From contig NZ_MVDG02000001.1 in the NCBI RefSeq assembly GCF_002008315.2, positions 930,001 through 994,000 on the forward strand: a DNA stretch of 64,000 nucleotides. Reading direction: 5' to 3'. Below are positions 11,923 through 19,901 of the stretch, one piece after another. The DNA is from Arthrobacter sp. KBS0703 (lineage in GTDB: Bacteria > Actinomycetota > Actinomycetes > Actinomycetales > Micrococcaceae). The notes beneath the pieces were generated by a model that worked only from the letters and a program-made list of their open reading frames with translations, was not told the DNA's origin and ran no database searches. Positions within the stretch are counted from its first letter, which is position 1, and every line of letters begins with the position of its first letter. The position numbers and the translations under genes are program-made.

Positions 11923-13029
11923 ATGAATAAGCGTACCTACGTGGGTTTGGATGTCCATGCGCGCAGTGTGAAGGGCTGCGCGATCGATCGTGAGACCGGC
12001 GAGATCCTGCGTCAGAGCCTCGCCGCGAACGATGCCGGGATCGCCGAGTGGATTTCTGGATTGCCGGGTCCGGTCCGCGTTGTCTATGAGGCAGGCCCAA
12101 CGGGATTCGGCCTGGCCCGGTTGCTGGCAGCCGCAGGGGTCGAATGCCTGGTCGCGGCGCCGTCCAAGCTCCAGCGGCCGTCCGGGGACCGGGTGAAGAC
12201 CGATGCCCGCGATGCAGAGCATCTGGCCCGGTTGGCGCTGCTCGGGCAAATTACCCCGGTGCGGGTCCCGGGTCCGGCTCAGGAGGCGGCCCGTGATCTG
12301 GTACGTGCCCGCGAGGACGTCCGTTCGGATCTGATGCGGGCAAGGCACCGGATCTCGAAGCTCCTGCTGCGCCACGGTCTGGTCTACTCCGGCGGCCATG
12401 CCTGGACCGACGCCCACCACACCTGGCTGCACCGGCAGCGTTTCGACGATCCTGCCCTGGAGGCTGCGTACGAGGCCGGCCTGGAAATGGCAGAGCTGAC
12501 GCTGGACCGCCGCAACCGTTTGGATGCGAAGATCACGGCGATGGCGGCGACCGAGCCGTATGCCCCGGTCGTGCGGGCGCTGATGTGTCTGCGCGGCATC
12601 TCGGTGCTCACCGCCTTCGGCCTGGCGGTGGAGATCGGCGACTGGACCCGCTTCACCGGCTCCACGATCGGCGCGTATCTGGGTCTTGTCCCCTCCGAAC
12701 ATACCTCCGGTGCGTCCCGGTCCCAGGGAGCCATCACCAAAACCGGAAACACCCACGCCCGACGCCTGCTGGTCGAGGCCGCGTGGCACCACCGGCGCCC
12801 CTACAACAATGCCAGCCGCGACATGCGTTCCCGCTGGGATGCAGCCGACGAGGCCTCCCGGGTCCGCGGACACCAGGGGAACCACCGGTTGCACCACAAG
12901 TGGGAGCAGTTCGAAGCCCGGCACAAACGCCGGGTCATCGCCAATGTCGCCGTCGCCCGCGAATTGGCCGGCTGGTGCTGGTCCCTCGCCGCCGCGGTCC
13001 AACAGGAGCAGCCGTGGACGGATGAATAG
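11923..13029 (+). CDS. IS110-family transposase (DEDD)
   Basis: A 368-residue recombinase starting MNKRTYVGLDVHARS. The N-terminal RuvC-like DEDD catalytic half shows D in GLDVHARS, E in VYEAGPTGFG and the KTDARDAEHLARL aspartates near residue 90; the C-terminal Transposase_20 half has the LRGISVLTAFGLAVEIGD segment and the serine region SGASRSQGAITKTGN that holds the conserved nucleophile. The gene is full length with no frameshift, so the element may be active. Starts inside a longer open frame from 11839; ATG 11923 fits the family N-terminus. Confidence 0.93.
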   Translation: MNKRTYVGLDVHARSVKGCAIDRETGEILRQSLAANDAGIAEWISGLPGPVRVVYEAGPTGFGLARLLAAAGVECLVAAPSKLQRPSGDRVKTDARDAEHLARLALLGQITPVRVPGPAQEAARDLVRAREDVRSDLMRARHRISKLLLRHGLVYSGGHAWTDAHHTWLHRQRFDDPALEAAYEAGLEMAELTLDRRNRLDAKITAMAATEPYAPVVRALMCLRGISVLTAFGLAVEIGDWTRFTGSTIGAYLGLVPSEHTSGASRSQGAITKTGNTHARRLLVEAAWHHRRPYNNASRDMRSRWDAADEASRVRGHQGNHRLHHKWEQFEARHKRRVIANVAVARELAGWCWSLAAAVQQEQPWTDE

Positions 13030-13264
13030 ACGTGTGCCGTTCCCGGGCCCTGTCCTGATGGCTTGGCAGCGTGGAGGAGACCCGCGAAACACCTATGGAC
13101 AACCGGGTAGTTCCGGTGACGCCCGACATTGCTAGACCAGCGGCACCCCTCCAGCCGAACACCTCGTCCTGCGGTAACCAACCCGCGCATATCAGTCTGA
13201 CAGCGCCCGTCGATCACGACGCGCCAGCCAGCCCCGGACGGGCCCAAGGAACGGAACACAAAAG

Positions 13265-13297
13265 GAGCGGTCCAAGACACCCAGTCTCGGACCGCTC
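13265..13297. other. Strong hairpin near the right end of the IS110 element
   Basis: Outer stem GAGCGGTCC/GGACCGCTC (13265-13273 with 13289-13297) and inner stem AGAC/GTCT (13275-13278 with 13284-13287), separated by one A-C mismatch position and closing a small loop. It is followed by a C/T-rich stretch ending in CTTGAC. It could belong to the element's non-coding RNA or be a terminator protecting the neighbouring gene. Confidence 0.6.
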
Positions 13298-13330
13298 ACC
13301 CTTGCCCCCTTGACAAGAAATACCTACATA

Positions 13331-13645
13331 TCAGGTGCGGAATCCGCCCCGGGCGCTTCCGTGTGGCGAATCTTCTGCCGCAGCCCTGGCAGTGTCCACC
13401 AGTACGCGCCACGGACCGGTCACGGCCCTTTCCGGGAGCGTGGCGCGGTGTTCGCCGGCTCGGATGGAATAAATGAACAGGTCGGGCTGCCCGTCCTGAA
13501 TCTGCCGGGAGTCAGGAACGGCATCCCACGGGCAGGCCTCGACGATGGGCCGCCAGTGGCTCCGGTCGCTGGTCGTCATGGCTTGCACGGTCCAGGTACG
13601 GGTCATCCCCGCGATCCCTCCGCTGCGCTCCACTGTGATTTTCAT
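13331..13645 (-). CDS. Emfourin-like protealysin inhibitor
   Basis: A 104-residue protein starting MKITVERSGGIAGMTRTWTV, the family opening of emfourin, a small inhibitor of protealysin-like M4 peptidases. It lies 63 bases downstream of, and in the same direction as, an M4 peptidase gene that has the protealysin propeptide, which is the known arrangement of this protease/inhibitor pair. No signal peptide is seen, consistent with inhibition inside the cell. Its 3' end is only about ten bases from the estimated IS110 boundary. Family assignment is by recognition of the N-terminus and context. Confidence 0.72.
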   Translation of the reverse strand: MKITVERSGGIAGMTRTWTVQAMTTSDRSHWRPIVEACPWDAVPDSRQIQDGQPDLFIYSIRAGEHRATLPERAVTGPWRVLVDTARAAAEDSPHGSARGGFRT

Positions 13646-13708
13646 GGCAAGCTTCCTGGGTTTCAGCGGCTACCGGGAGGAGGACTGGCCCGCCCTCCCG
13701 GCGGTCAG

Positions 13709-14793
13709 CTAGAGCTTTACCTTCACAGTTTCCCACGCCTTGCGCACCGCGTCATGCTCCGCCGAGTCGGCACCGAACAGTTCCAGCGCCGATGCCGCCG
13801 TGGCCTTGGCAAACGCGCTGAACGTGGCCTTGGGAGGGAGGGATCCGCCCGTCAGTGTGTCGTACCAGATCTGTCCCGGCGCCTCCCACGCATTGCCGCC
13901 CAGGGCCAGCGCCACGAGGCAGAACGCCCGGTTGGGGATGCCGGAGTTGATGTGGACGCCGCCGTTGTCGGCGCTGGTGCGGACGTAGGAGTCCATGGAG
14001 TCAGGCTGCGGGTCCTTGCCCAGGACGTCGTCGTCGTATGCGGTCCCGGGAGCTTTCATGGAGCGCAGGGCCGAGCCTTCGACCTGAGGCGTGAAGAGTC
14101 CTTCGCCGATCAGCCAGCTGGCCTCGGCGGAGGACTGCTTCCGGACATACTGTTCAACCAGGGCACCGAAAACGTCGGAGACGGACTCGTTGATGGCGCC
14201 GGCCTGGTTCCGGTAGGCGAGCCCGGCCGAAAACTGGGTCACGCCGTGGGCCAGCTCATGGCCGATCACGCTGATGGACCGCGTGAAGCGTTCGAAGATT
14301 TCGCCGTCGCCGTCCCCGAATACCATTTGCTGGCCGTCCCAAAAGGCGTTGTCATACAGCTTGCCGAAGTGGACCGTGGCCTTCAGCGGCATTCCAAGCC
14401 CGTCGATGGAATTCCGGCCGAAGACGTCGGCGTACAGGCTATGCGTATGGCCCAGGCCGTCGTAGGCCTCGTCAGCGGCAGGATCGCCGGCGGGTGCCTC
14501 GCCTTCCTTGCGGACGAGCTGGCCGGGGAGCGACTCGCCGGACTTGGCGTCGAAGACGGATCTGTCGACGGGCTGTCTCTTATACACATCTAGATGTGTA
14601 TAACTGGCGCATACACATCTAGATGTGTATAAGAGACAGGGGGAGGCTGGGGCGTCGTGGCCGCGCGGGCCGCCTGAACGGTCCGGACGTGAAGCAGGGC
14701 CTCCTTGGCTGCCCGGGCCACGGCCGAGAGACGCGGGGAATCCTGCGCAGCCAGGCGTCGCAGCAGGTAGGGCGGAACGATTGAGCAGAACAT
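13709..14793 (-). CDS. M4 (thermolysin-family) metallopeptidase, protealysin type, split by adapter
   Basis: Zinc endopeptidase. The catalytic domain shows HELAH in SVIGHELAHGVTQ, the third ligand Glu in GAINESVSDVFG and the catalytic His segment DNGGVHINSGIPN. The gene starts at ATG 14793 with MFCSIVPPYLLRRLA, the short protealysin propeptide motif, and has no signal peptide, as in that group. The adapter insert at 14573-14639 separates the propeptide (ending ATTPQPP) from the rest (PVDRSVFDAKSGESLPG); few residues are missing. An emfourin-like inhibitor gene follows on the same strand. The gene is likely intact in the organism, of roughly 345-350 residues. Confidence 0.88.
14573..14639. other. 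Compound adapter insert inside the M4 peptidase gene (artefact)
   Basis: A 67-bp block holding one and a half mate-pair junction adapters: a full left mosaic end, a truncated right end, the short bridge ACTGGCG, then a truncated left end and a full right end. It is not genomic and interrupts one continuous protease gene. Confidence 0.95.
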
Positions 14794-14869
14794 GCAAGTC
14801 AGCCTACGAGCGGACACCGACAATTCTCTTCAGGCGCACTGGGGAGAGGGTTTCACTCCAGATGCGGAA

Positions 14870-14900
14870 AACCCCGCCACTTCCTTGAAGTGACGGGGTT
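14870..14900 (-). terminator. Terminator of tRNA-Arg
   Basis: Hairpin AACCCCG-CACTTC / GAAGTG-CGGGGTT with one C-A mismatch and a 3-base loop, starting eight bases past the tRNA 3' end on the minus strand and followed there by TTTTCC. It looks like an intrinsic terminator for the tRNA gene. Confidence 0.8.
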
Positions 14901-14907
14901 ATTTCTG

Positions 14908-14980
14908 TGCCCTCGATAGGATTCGAACCTACGACCTTCTGCTCCGGAGGCAGACGCTCTATCCCCTGAGCTACGAGGGC
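14908..14980 (-). tRNA. tRNA-Arg (anticodon CCG)
   Basis: A 73-base cloverleaf on the minus strand: acceptor GCCCTCG pairs with CGAGGGC, D-arm GCTC..GAGC, anticodon stem CTGC/GCAG around loop CTCCGGA giving anticodon CCG, T-arm with GGTTCGAATCC, discriminator A. It reads CGG codons. CCA is not encoded. A hairpin terminator follows directly. Confidence 0.96.
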
Positions 14981-15085
14981 AGTCAGGGATCCTGCCGTTC
15001 CCGGCGGACGTCCTAGAGCTTAGCAGGAAGGTGGGCCTGAATGGAAAACCGGCGCGGGCCCGCGGCGCGTGTCAGCACCGGGCCG

Positions 15086-16645
15086 TCAGTAACCCGCGAA
15101 CGAGTCCACATGGATCCGCCGCGCGCCGGCCTGCCGTGCCGCCCGCCGCAGGGAGCCCACGCTGGCCGGTGAACCCGAAACAAAAACCCGGCGACGGGCA
15201 ATGTCGGGGACCAGGCGCTGCAGCGACTGGCCGTCCAGCCTCGCGCCGGACCCTCCGACTGCGCCGCCGTCCTCAATGAAGTCCGGGGGAGCCGATCCGT
15301 CGGCAAGCCGGGCGATGATGCGTGCTCCGGAGTCCTTCAGCTCCGGCGCATAGGCGAGCTCGGAGGCGTTGCGGGCGAGGTAGAGCAGGATGACGTCCCG
15401 CTCCTCGGCCGAGCCGTCGGAGAGGTGCGCAAGATACGGCGTGATGCCAATTCCCGCGGCGATCAGCAGGACGGAGCCGTTGGATCGTCGCGGCAGGACA
15501 AAATCCCCTGCCACCGTGGTGGCCGTGAGTTCATCCCCGGGCTGGAGCGCCAGGAGTTTCTGCTTGGCTGCCGAGAGGGGTTCGGCAGTGCCCACGCCGA
15601 TCTTCACATGCCGCGCAGTGGGGGGACTCGTCAGGCTGAAGACCCGGCGTCGGCCTTTTCCGTCCGGCTTGGCATGCGGGAGGTCCAGTTCCAGGTACTG
15701 GCCGGGGGCGTGGCGGAGGGGGCGCCGCGGTTCGAAGACAAATTCCGTCGTCGTCGGCGTGAGCTGGCGCGAGTGTGTGAACAGCAGCCGGACGCTTCCG
15801 CGCTGACCGGCCAAAAAGGCAAGCAGGTTGCCGGCCAGCAGCGCCAGCTCGGGGGAGTTCGCGACGATGTCGAAGTTGAAGGGGGTGGCGAACAGGACTC
15901 CGACGACGGCGGCCAGCACCAGCTGCTGCCAGCGCCGCGGAGGCAGCGTCAGCGGTTCGGTGAGCATGAACCCGACGAAGAAAATGACGGGGCTCTGCGC
16001 CAGGGGCTGCCAAACGGCCCCGCCCGGGTCCACTCCCGACTGCAGGAGCCCGGCCGCGGCAATGGACGTGGCCACGGCGGTGAAGACTGCGGCCATCAGC
16101 ATTTTCCGAGTCCGGTAGAGCACCAGGAGCACCCCGGGAACCAGCAGCCACAGCATCGCCGGGGTCCCCGCCCACCATGTGGCGATGTTCAGCCCGGTCA
16201 GGCCGGTGATGAACGCCCCCGCTGCTGCCGGATTGAAAATATGCCGGCCGCGCCACGCAAGCGCATATTTTGAGGCGGACGCGAGCGCGCAGGCCAGGGC
16301 CACGCCGGCAAGGTCCACGGCGGTGAACGTCGGCCCGAACTGGGTGGGCCAGAACAGGAAGTAGAGCAGCAGCCCGGTGATCAGGGATGACTCGGAATGC
16401 GGGCGGACTCGGAAGAGGGCGGCCAGTGCCCGGTTCGAGGCATAGGTCAGCCCCACGCACAGCGTCAGGTGGGCGAGGAGGTGGGGAATGCCGAACGTCA
16501 GCCAGCCAAGGGCGTCGAGGACAAGGCTGTAGGCGGCCAGGATGGCCAGGACCATCAGCACCAGCCGGTACATGGTGAATCTGCCCAGAAAGGCATCCAC
16601 CGCCGTGGCCGGCGAGGTCCGCTCCGGGGAAGTTGTGGAACTCAT
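15086..16645 (-). CDS. RnfD/NqrB-like membrane domain fused to an FNR-type flavin reductase
   Basis: A 519-residue fusion. Residues about 25-275 hold around eight membrane helices resembling the RnfD/NqrB family; from about 290 there is a ferredoxin-NADP reductase module with the FAD motif RRVFSLTS, the pyridine nucleotide loop AAGIGITPYLAHL and a VFVSGSPASVG end motif. It probably takes electrons from cytosolic NAD(P)H and passes them across the membrane. It overlaps apbE by four bases, with an FMN-binding lipoprotein gene further upstream, so the three form one operon. I see no SGAT-type FMN attachment motif in the membrane half. The final acceptor is unknown. Confidence 0.82.
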   Translation of the reverse strand: MSSTTSPERTSPATAVDAFLGRFTMYRLVLMVLAILAAYSLVLDALGWLTFGIPHLLAHLTLCVGLTYASNRALAALFRVRPHSESSLITGLLLYFLFWPTQFGPTFTAVDLAGVALACALASASKYALAWRGRHIFNPAAAGAFITGLTGLNIATWWAGTPAMLWLLVPGVLLVLYRTRKMLMAAVFTAVATSIAAAGLLQSGVDPGGAVWQPLAQSPVIFFVGFMLTEPLTLPPRRWQQLVLAAVVGVLFATPFNFDIVANSPELALLAGNLLAFLAGQRGSVRLLFTHSRQLTPTTTEFVFEPRRPLRHAPGQYLELDLPHAKPDGKGRRRVFSLTSPPTARHVKIGVGTAEPLSAAKQKLLALQPGDELTATTVAGDFVLPRRSNGSVLLIAAGIGITPYLAHLSDGSAEERDVILLYLARNASELAYAPELKDSGARIIARLADGSAPPDFIEDGGAVGGSGARLDGQSLQRLVPDIARRRVFVSGSPASVGSLRRAARQAGARRIHVDSFAGY

Positions 16646-17514
16646 GCGAACAGTGCCCCTTCGAATTCCGCGGAGTATTCCGCGCTGCCGTTGGAAAAAA
16701 CCTTAAGCCAGGAAAACCGGAAATGGCGCTCCAGCACCTCGCCGGGGACGAAGAACAGGGCCGTGGCCAGGGCATCGGCCTCCAACGCGGTTCCGGCCAT
16801 GGCCCAGGTGGCCACGACCGTCCGGACCGGGACCCCGGTGGTGCCGTCCAGGACATGGTGAAGGCCGTCACCCCACGCCCGGCGGTTAGACGCCGAGGCG
16901 CACAGGGCGCCGGTGCCGAGCGCCACAATGCCGATCGCCTTGCTTGAGTCGTAGGGATGCTCGAGCGCCACGGTCACCGGGGGGCTCCCGCTGTTCAGGA
17001 GGTCGCCGCTCGCGTCGATGAAGAACTCGTTGACGCCGTGGCCCCGCAGCACGTCGGCCAGGAGGTCCACCAACTGGCCCTTTCCTGCCGCCCCGATGTC
17101 CAGCACTACGGGCGTTTTGGCGGTCACTGAGGTTCCCCGCCATTCCAGGACATCATCCCAGGCAGGCGGTGGCGTGGCGGCGCCGCGTGGCCGGAGGGAA
17201 TAGTCCGGCCCGTACCCCAGCTGCTCCAGGCTTCCGCCGATGAGCGGGGTCATGGCGCCGTTGCTCAAGGCGTACAGGATCCGGTAAAGCGGTGCCAGGG
17301 CCGCGGCTTCGGCCGGAAACTCGAAATGCCCGGTCCGCGCGGACATCCGGGACACGAGCGAATCGCCGCGGAACCGGGACCAGGTGGAGTCGTAGCGCTC
17401 CACCTCGGCGAGCACGTGGCTGCGAGGTCCGGGTCCCAGGGGTGCGGGAGTGGAAATCTCCCAGCTGGTTCCGATTCCGTCAAAGTTGAAGTTGTGCCAG
17501 CCCGCGTGCGGCAT
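16642..17514 (-). CDS. apbE: FAD:protein FMN transferase (ApbE)
   Basis: A 290-residue flavin transferase that links FMN covalently to Ser/Thr of target proteins, using FAD and Mg2+. The hallmark VLDIGAAGKGQLVDLL (D-x-G-A-x-K-G) and the metal-site segment TWAMAGTALEADALATALF are visible. Most family members are exported, but no clear signal peptide or lipobox is present here; the start at ATG 17514 (MPHAGWHNFNFDGIGTSW) matches actinobacterial members. It sits between the FMN-binding lipoprotein and the membrane reductase, its likely substrates. Confidence 0.88.
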   Translation of the reverse strand: MPHAGWHNFNFDGIGTSWEISTPAPLGPGPRSHVLAEVERYDSTWSRFRGDSLVSRMSARTGHFEFPAEAAALAPLYRILYALSNGAMTPLIGGSLEQLGYGPDYSLRPRGAATPPPAWDDVLEWRGTSVTAKTPVVLDIGAAGKGQLVDLLADVLRGHGVNEFFIDASGDLLNSGSPPVTVALEHPYDSSKAIGIVALGTGALCASASNRRAWGDGLHHVLDGTTGVPVRTVVATWAMAGTALEADALATALFFVPGEVLERHFRFSWLKVFSNGSAEYSAEFEGALFA

Positions 17515-17570
17515 GGGCTCTCCTTTGCCTGCGGTTCAAAGTCGTGTCTCCCATGCCGCCCCGCAGCTTC

Positions 17571-18044
17571 CTACAGTGCCTGGGACTTGATCTCTTCGAC
17601 TGCCTGGTTGAAGCCGCCGCTGGTCAGGGATGACCCTGCCACCTTGGAGACCTTGATCTCATCGAGGCTCTTGCCCACCACCTGTTCCGCGATTCCGCTC
17701 GCGAACTCGCCCTGGAACTTGCGCGTGTTCGGGTTGGACGGGTGCTCGGTGATCTCGACGGCGGTCACGGTGCCGTTGGCCAGCGTCAGCTGCACGCCCA
17801 CGGTTTCCGTGCCGTTCGGGGATTTGTAGGTGCCGTCGGCCTTGTAGGTGCCGTCTTTGTAGCTTGCACCGGACGACGCCAGTGCGGTGGACGACGAGCC
17901 GGGTGCGGCTGTGGCCGACGATTCGGGGGACTGGCTCTCCTGGGCGGCGGGCTGTTGGGCCGAAGGCGCGCATCCCGCCACCGTGCCGGCAAGGGACAGT
18001 CCTGCGATGCCGGCGTAGACGCTTTTGCGGACGGAAGAATTCAC
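17571..18044 (-). CDS. FMN-binding domain lipoprotein (putative ApbE substrate)
   Basis: A 157-residue secreted lipoprotein. From GTG 18044 the protein starts VNSSVRKSVYAGIAG, a 24-residue signal peptide ending in the lipobox TVAGC; an in-frame GTG at 18071 would add nine residues. A Ser/Ala/Gln-rich linker follows, then a small FMN-binding domain (DGTYKADG to the end). The usual covalent FMN site S-G-A-T-x-T appears here as AGSSLTSGGF, so the acceptor would be Ser or Thr in a non-standard context. It heads the operon with apbE and the membrane reductase and would carry electrons outside the membrane. Confidence 0.82.
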   Translation of the reverse strand: MNSSVRKSVYAGIAGLSLAGTVAGCAPSAQQPAAQESQSPESSATAAPGSSSTALASSGASYKDGTYKADGTYKSPNGTETVGVQLTLANGTVTAVEITEHPSNPNTRKFQGEFASGIAEQVVGKSLDEIKVSKVAGSSLTSGGFNQAVEEIKSQAL

Positions 18045-18217
18045 GGTGTCTCGTTTCGTTTGTACGGGCACTTACCGGGTGCAAGACGCTCAAATCAGGC
18101 TAAGCGTTCACACTGTGAATTTCCCTACTCTTAGCTGTGACGACGAGGGGCCCGGTGAGGGGACCCGGGTCCCCTCCGGATTCCGCTACAGGGCGGGGCC
18201 CCCGGTAGTCTAGGAAT

Positions 18218-19896
18218 GTGACTCCCGAAGAACTCTCCCTCGCCATATCCACCTGCCTGAAGGACGCCGTCGCAGCAGGCGACATCGCCCTTTCCGAGTC
18301 GGCGGTTCCCGACGCCGTCCTGGTGGAGCGACCCAAGAACAGGGAGCACGGCGACTGGGCGACCAACATCGCCCTGCAGCTGGCCAAGAAGGCGGGAACC
18401 AACCCGCGCGAATTCGCCGGCGTCCTCAGCACCAGGCTGAAGGAGATCGACGGCGTCACGGCCGTGGACATTGCCGGTCCCGGCTTCCTTAACATCACCG
18501 TGGATGCGGCTGCGGCCGGGGCGCTCGCCAAAGCCATCGTGGAGGCCGGAGCGGAGTACGGCACCAACTCCGCGCTCGCGGGCCACACGGTCAACATGGA
18601 GTTCGTCTCCGCCAACCCCACCGGGCCGCTGCACATCGGGCACACCCGCTGGGCGGCGCTGGGCGATTCGATCGCCCGCGTCCTGCGCGCCTCCGGTGCG
18701 CAGGTCACGGCCGAGTACTACATCAACGACGCCGGCACCCAGATGAACGTGTTCGCCAACTCCGTCCTCGCGCGCCTTCACGGCCGGGACGTGCCCGAGG
18801 GCGGCTACCCGGGCGAGTACATCCGCGACCTCGGCCATGAGGTGCTGACCCGGCACCCGGACATCCGTGAGCTGACGGACGTGGCGGCCCTCCCGGTCAT
18901 CCGTACGGCGGCCTACCAGGCGCAGCTGAAGGACATCCAGGACACCCTGGCGGACTTCGGCGTTTCCTTCGACGTCTTCTTCTCCGAACAGGAACTGCAC
19001 GACGCCGGGGCCATCGAAAGTGCCGTTGCCCGCCTGCGCGAACAGGGCCACGTGTTCGACGACGGCGGTGCCGTCTGGCTGCGCACCACCGACTTCGGAG
19101 ACGACAAGGACCGCGTGATGATCCGCGCGAACGGCGAACCGACCTACTTCGCGGCGGACGCGGCCTACTACCTGTCCAAGAAGGACCGGGGCTACACCGA
19201 AAAGATCTACCTGCTGGGTGCCGACCACCACGGTTACATCCACCGGCTCAAGGCCATTGCCGCCGCCGCCGGGGATGACCCCGAGGTCAACATCGAGGTT
19301 CTGATCGGCCAGCTCGTTTCGGTCAACGGCGCCAAGCTTTCGAAGCGCGCCGGCAACATCATCGAACTCAAGGACCTGATTTCCTGGCTGGGCAAGGACG
19401 CCGTGCGCTACTCCCTGGCCCGCTTCCCGGCCGATTCGCCCCTCACCCTGGACCCGGAGCTGCTCAAGAAGCACTCAAACGAGAACCCGGTCTTCTACGT
19501 GCAGTACGCGCACGCCCGCTCCCGCGGCACGGCCCGCAACGCGGTGGCCGCCGGCGTGGACCTGTCTCGTTCGACGCCTCTTATACACATCTAGATGTGT
19601 ATAAGAGACAGCTCCTGCACCACGCCACGGAAAATGAGCTGCTGTCCTACCTCGGCAGCTACCCGTCCATCGTGGCCAAGGCCGCGGAGCTCCGCGAGCC
19701 CCACCGGGTGGCCCGCCACCTCGAGGTCATCGCCGGGGCCTACCACCGGTGGTACGACGCCTGCCGCGTTGCCCCGCTGGGCGACGAGGCCGTCACCGAT
19801 CTCAACCGCACCCGCCTGTGGCTCAACGACGCCACCAGCCAGGTGCTGGCCAACGGACTGGACCTGCTTGGCGTCTCCGCGCCGGAACGGATGTGA
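18218..19896 (+). CDS. argS: Arginyl-tRNA synthetase (split by adapter and one-base deletion)
   Basis: Class I synthetase charging tRNA-Arg, about 555-560 residues. The HIGH motif is in [14 protein letters not shown] and the KMSKS equivalent in [11 protein letters not shown]; the C-terminal DALR anticodon-binding domain continues after the adapter ([14 protein letters not shown] to SAPERM). Start GTG 18218. At 19561-19611 the frame is broken by a probable one-base deletion (VDLSRFDAS in relatives) and by a junction adapter whose left arm lacks four bases. lysA begins six bases after the stop. The gene is surely intact in the organism, being essential. Confidence 0.93.
19578..19611. other. Truncated mate-pair adapter inside argS (artefact)
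   Basis: The right mosaic end (19593-19611) is complete; the left one lacks its first four bases and merges with argS sequence. Both sides encode adjacent parts of the argS anticodon-binding domain. Confidence 0.95.
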
Positions 19897-19901
19897 ACTG
19901 A

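Larger units (their letters stand above)
11775..13320 (+). mobile_element. IS110-family insertion sequence (ends approximate)
   Basis: One transposase gene with about 140 bases of non-coding DNA before it and about 280 bases after it, wedged between the GlxA-type regulator and the emfourin-like gene. IS110 elements lack classic terminal inverted repeats, so the ends are estimates: the left one is set after the regulator's 3' flank and the right one just before the emfourin stop at 13331. A strong hairpin lies near the right end (13265-13297). The long 3' non-coding end resembles the layout of the IS1111 subgroup, in which a guide (bridge) RNA is encoded there. Confidence 0.75.

Noticed and set aside
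11749-13092. 447-codon minus-strand ORF opposite the IS110 transposase
   Set aside because: Shadow of the transposase frame; composition is Gly/Arg/Pro-rich without domain.
13310-14593. 427-codon plus-strand ORF opposite the protease and inhibitor genes
   Set aside because: It ends inside an adapter (LIHI peptide) and mirrors two genes with clear family motifs.
11775-14800. A genomic island or prophage around the IS110 element and tRNA-Arg
   Set aside because: No integrase, phage genes, att duplication of the tRNA 3' end or composition change was seen; only one IS is present.
18131-19474. 447-codon minus-strand ORF opposite argS
   Set aside because: Antisense shadow of an essential synthetase; no motif.
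18218-19896. argS and rho as naturally split genes
   Set aside because: Both are essential or near-essential, the splits coincide with adapter sequence, and flanking residues are adjacent in the family.
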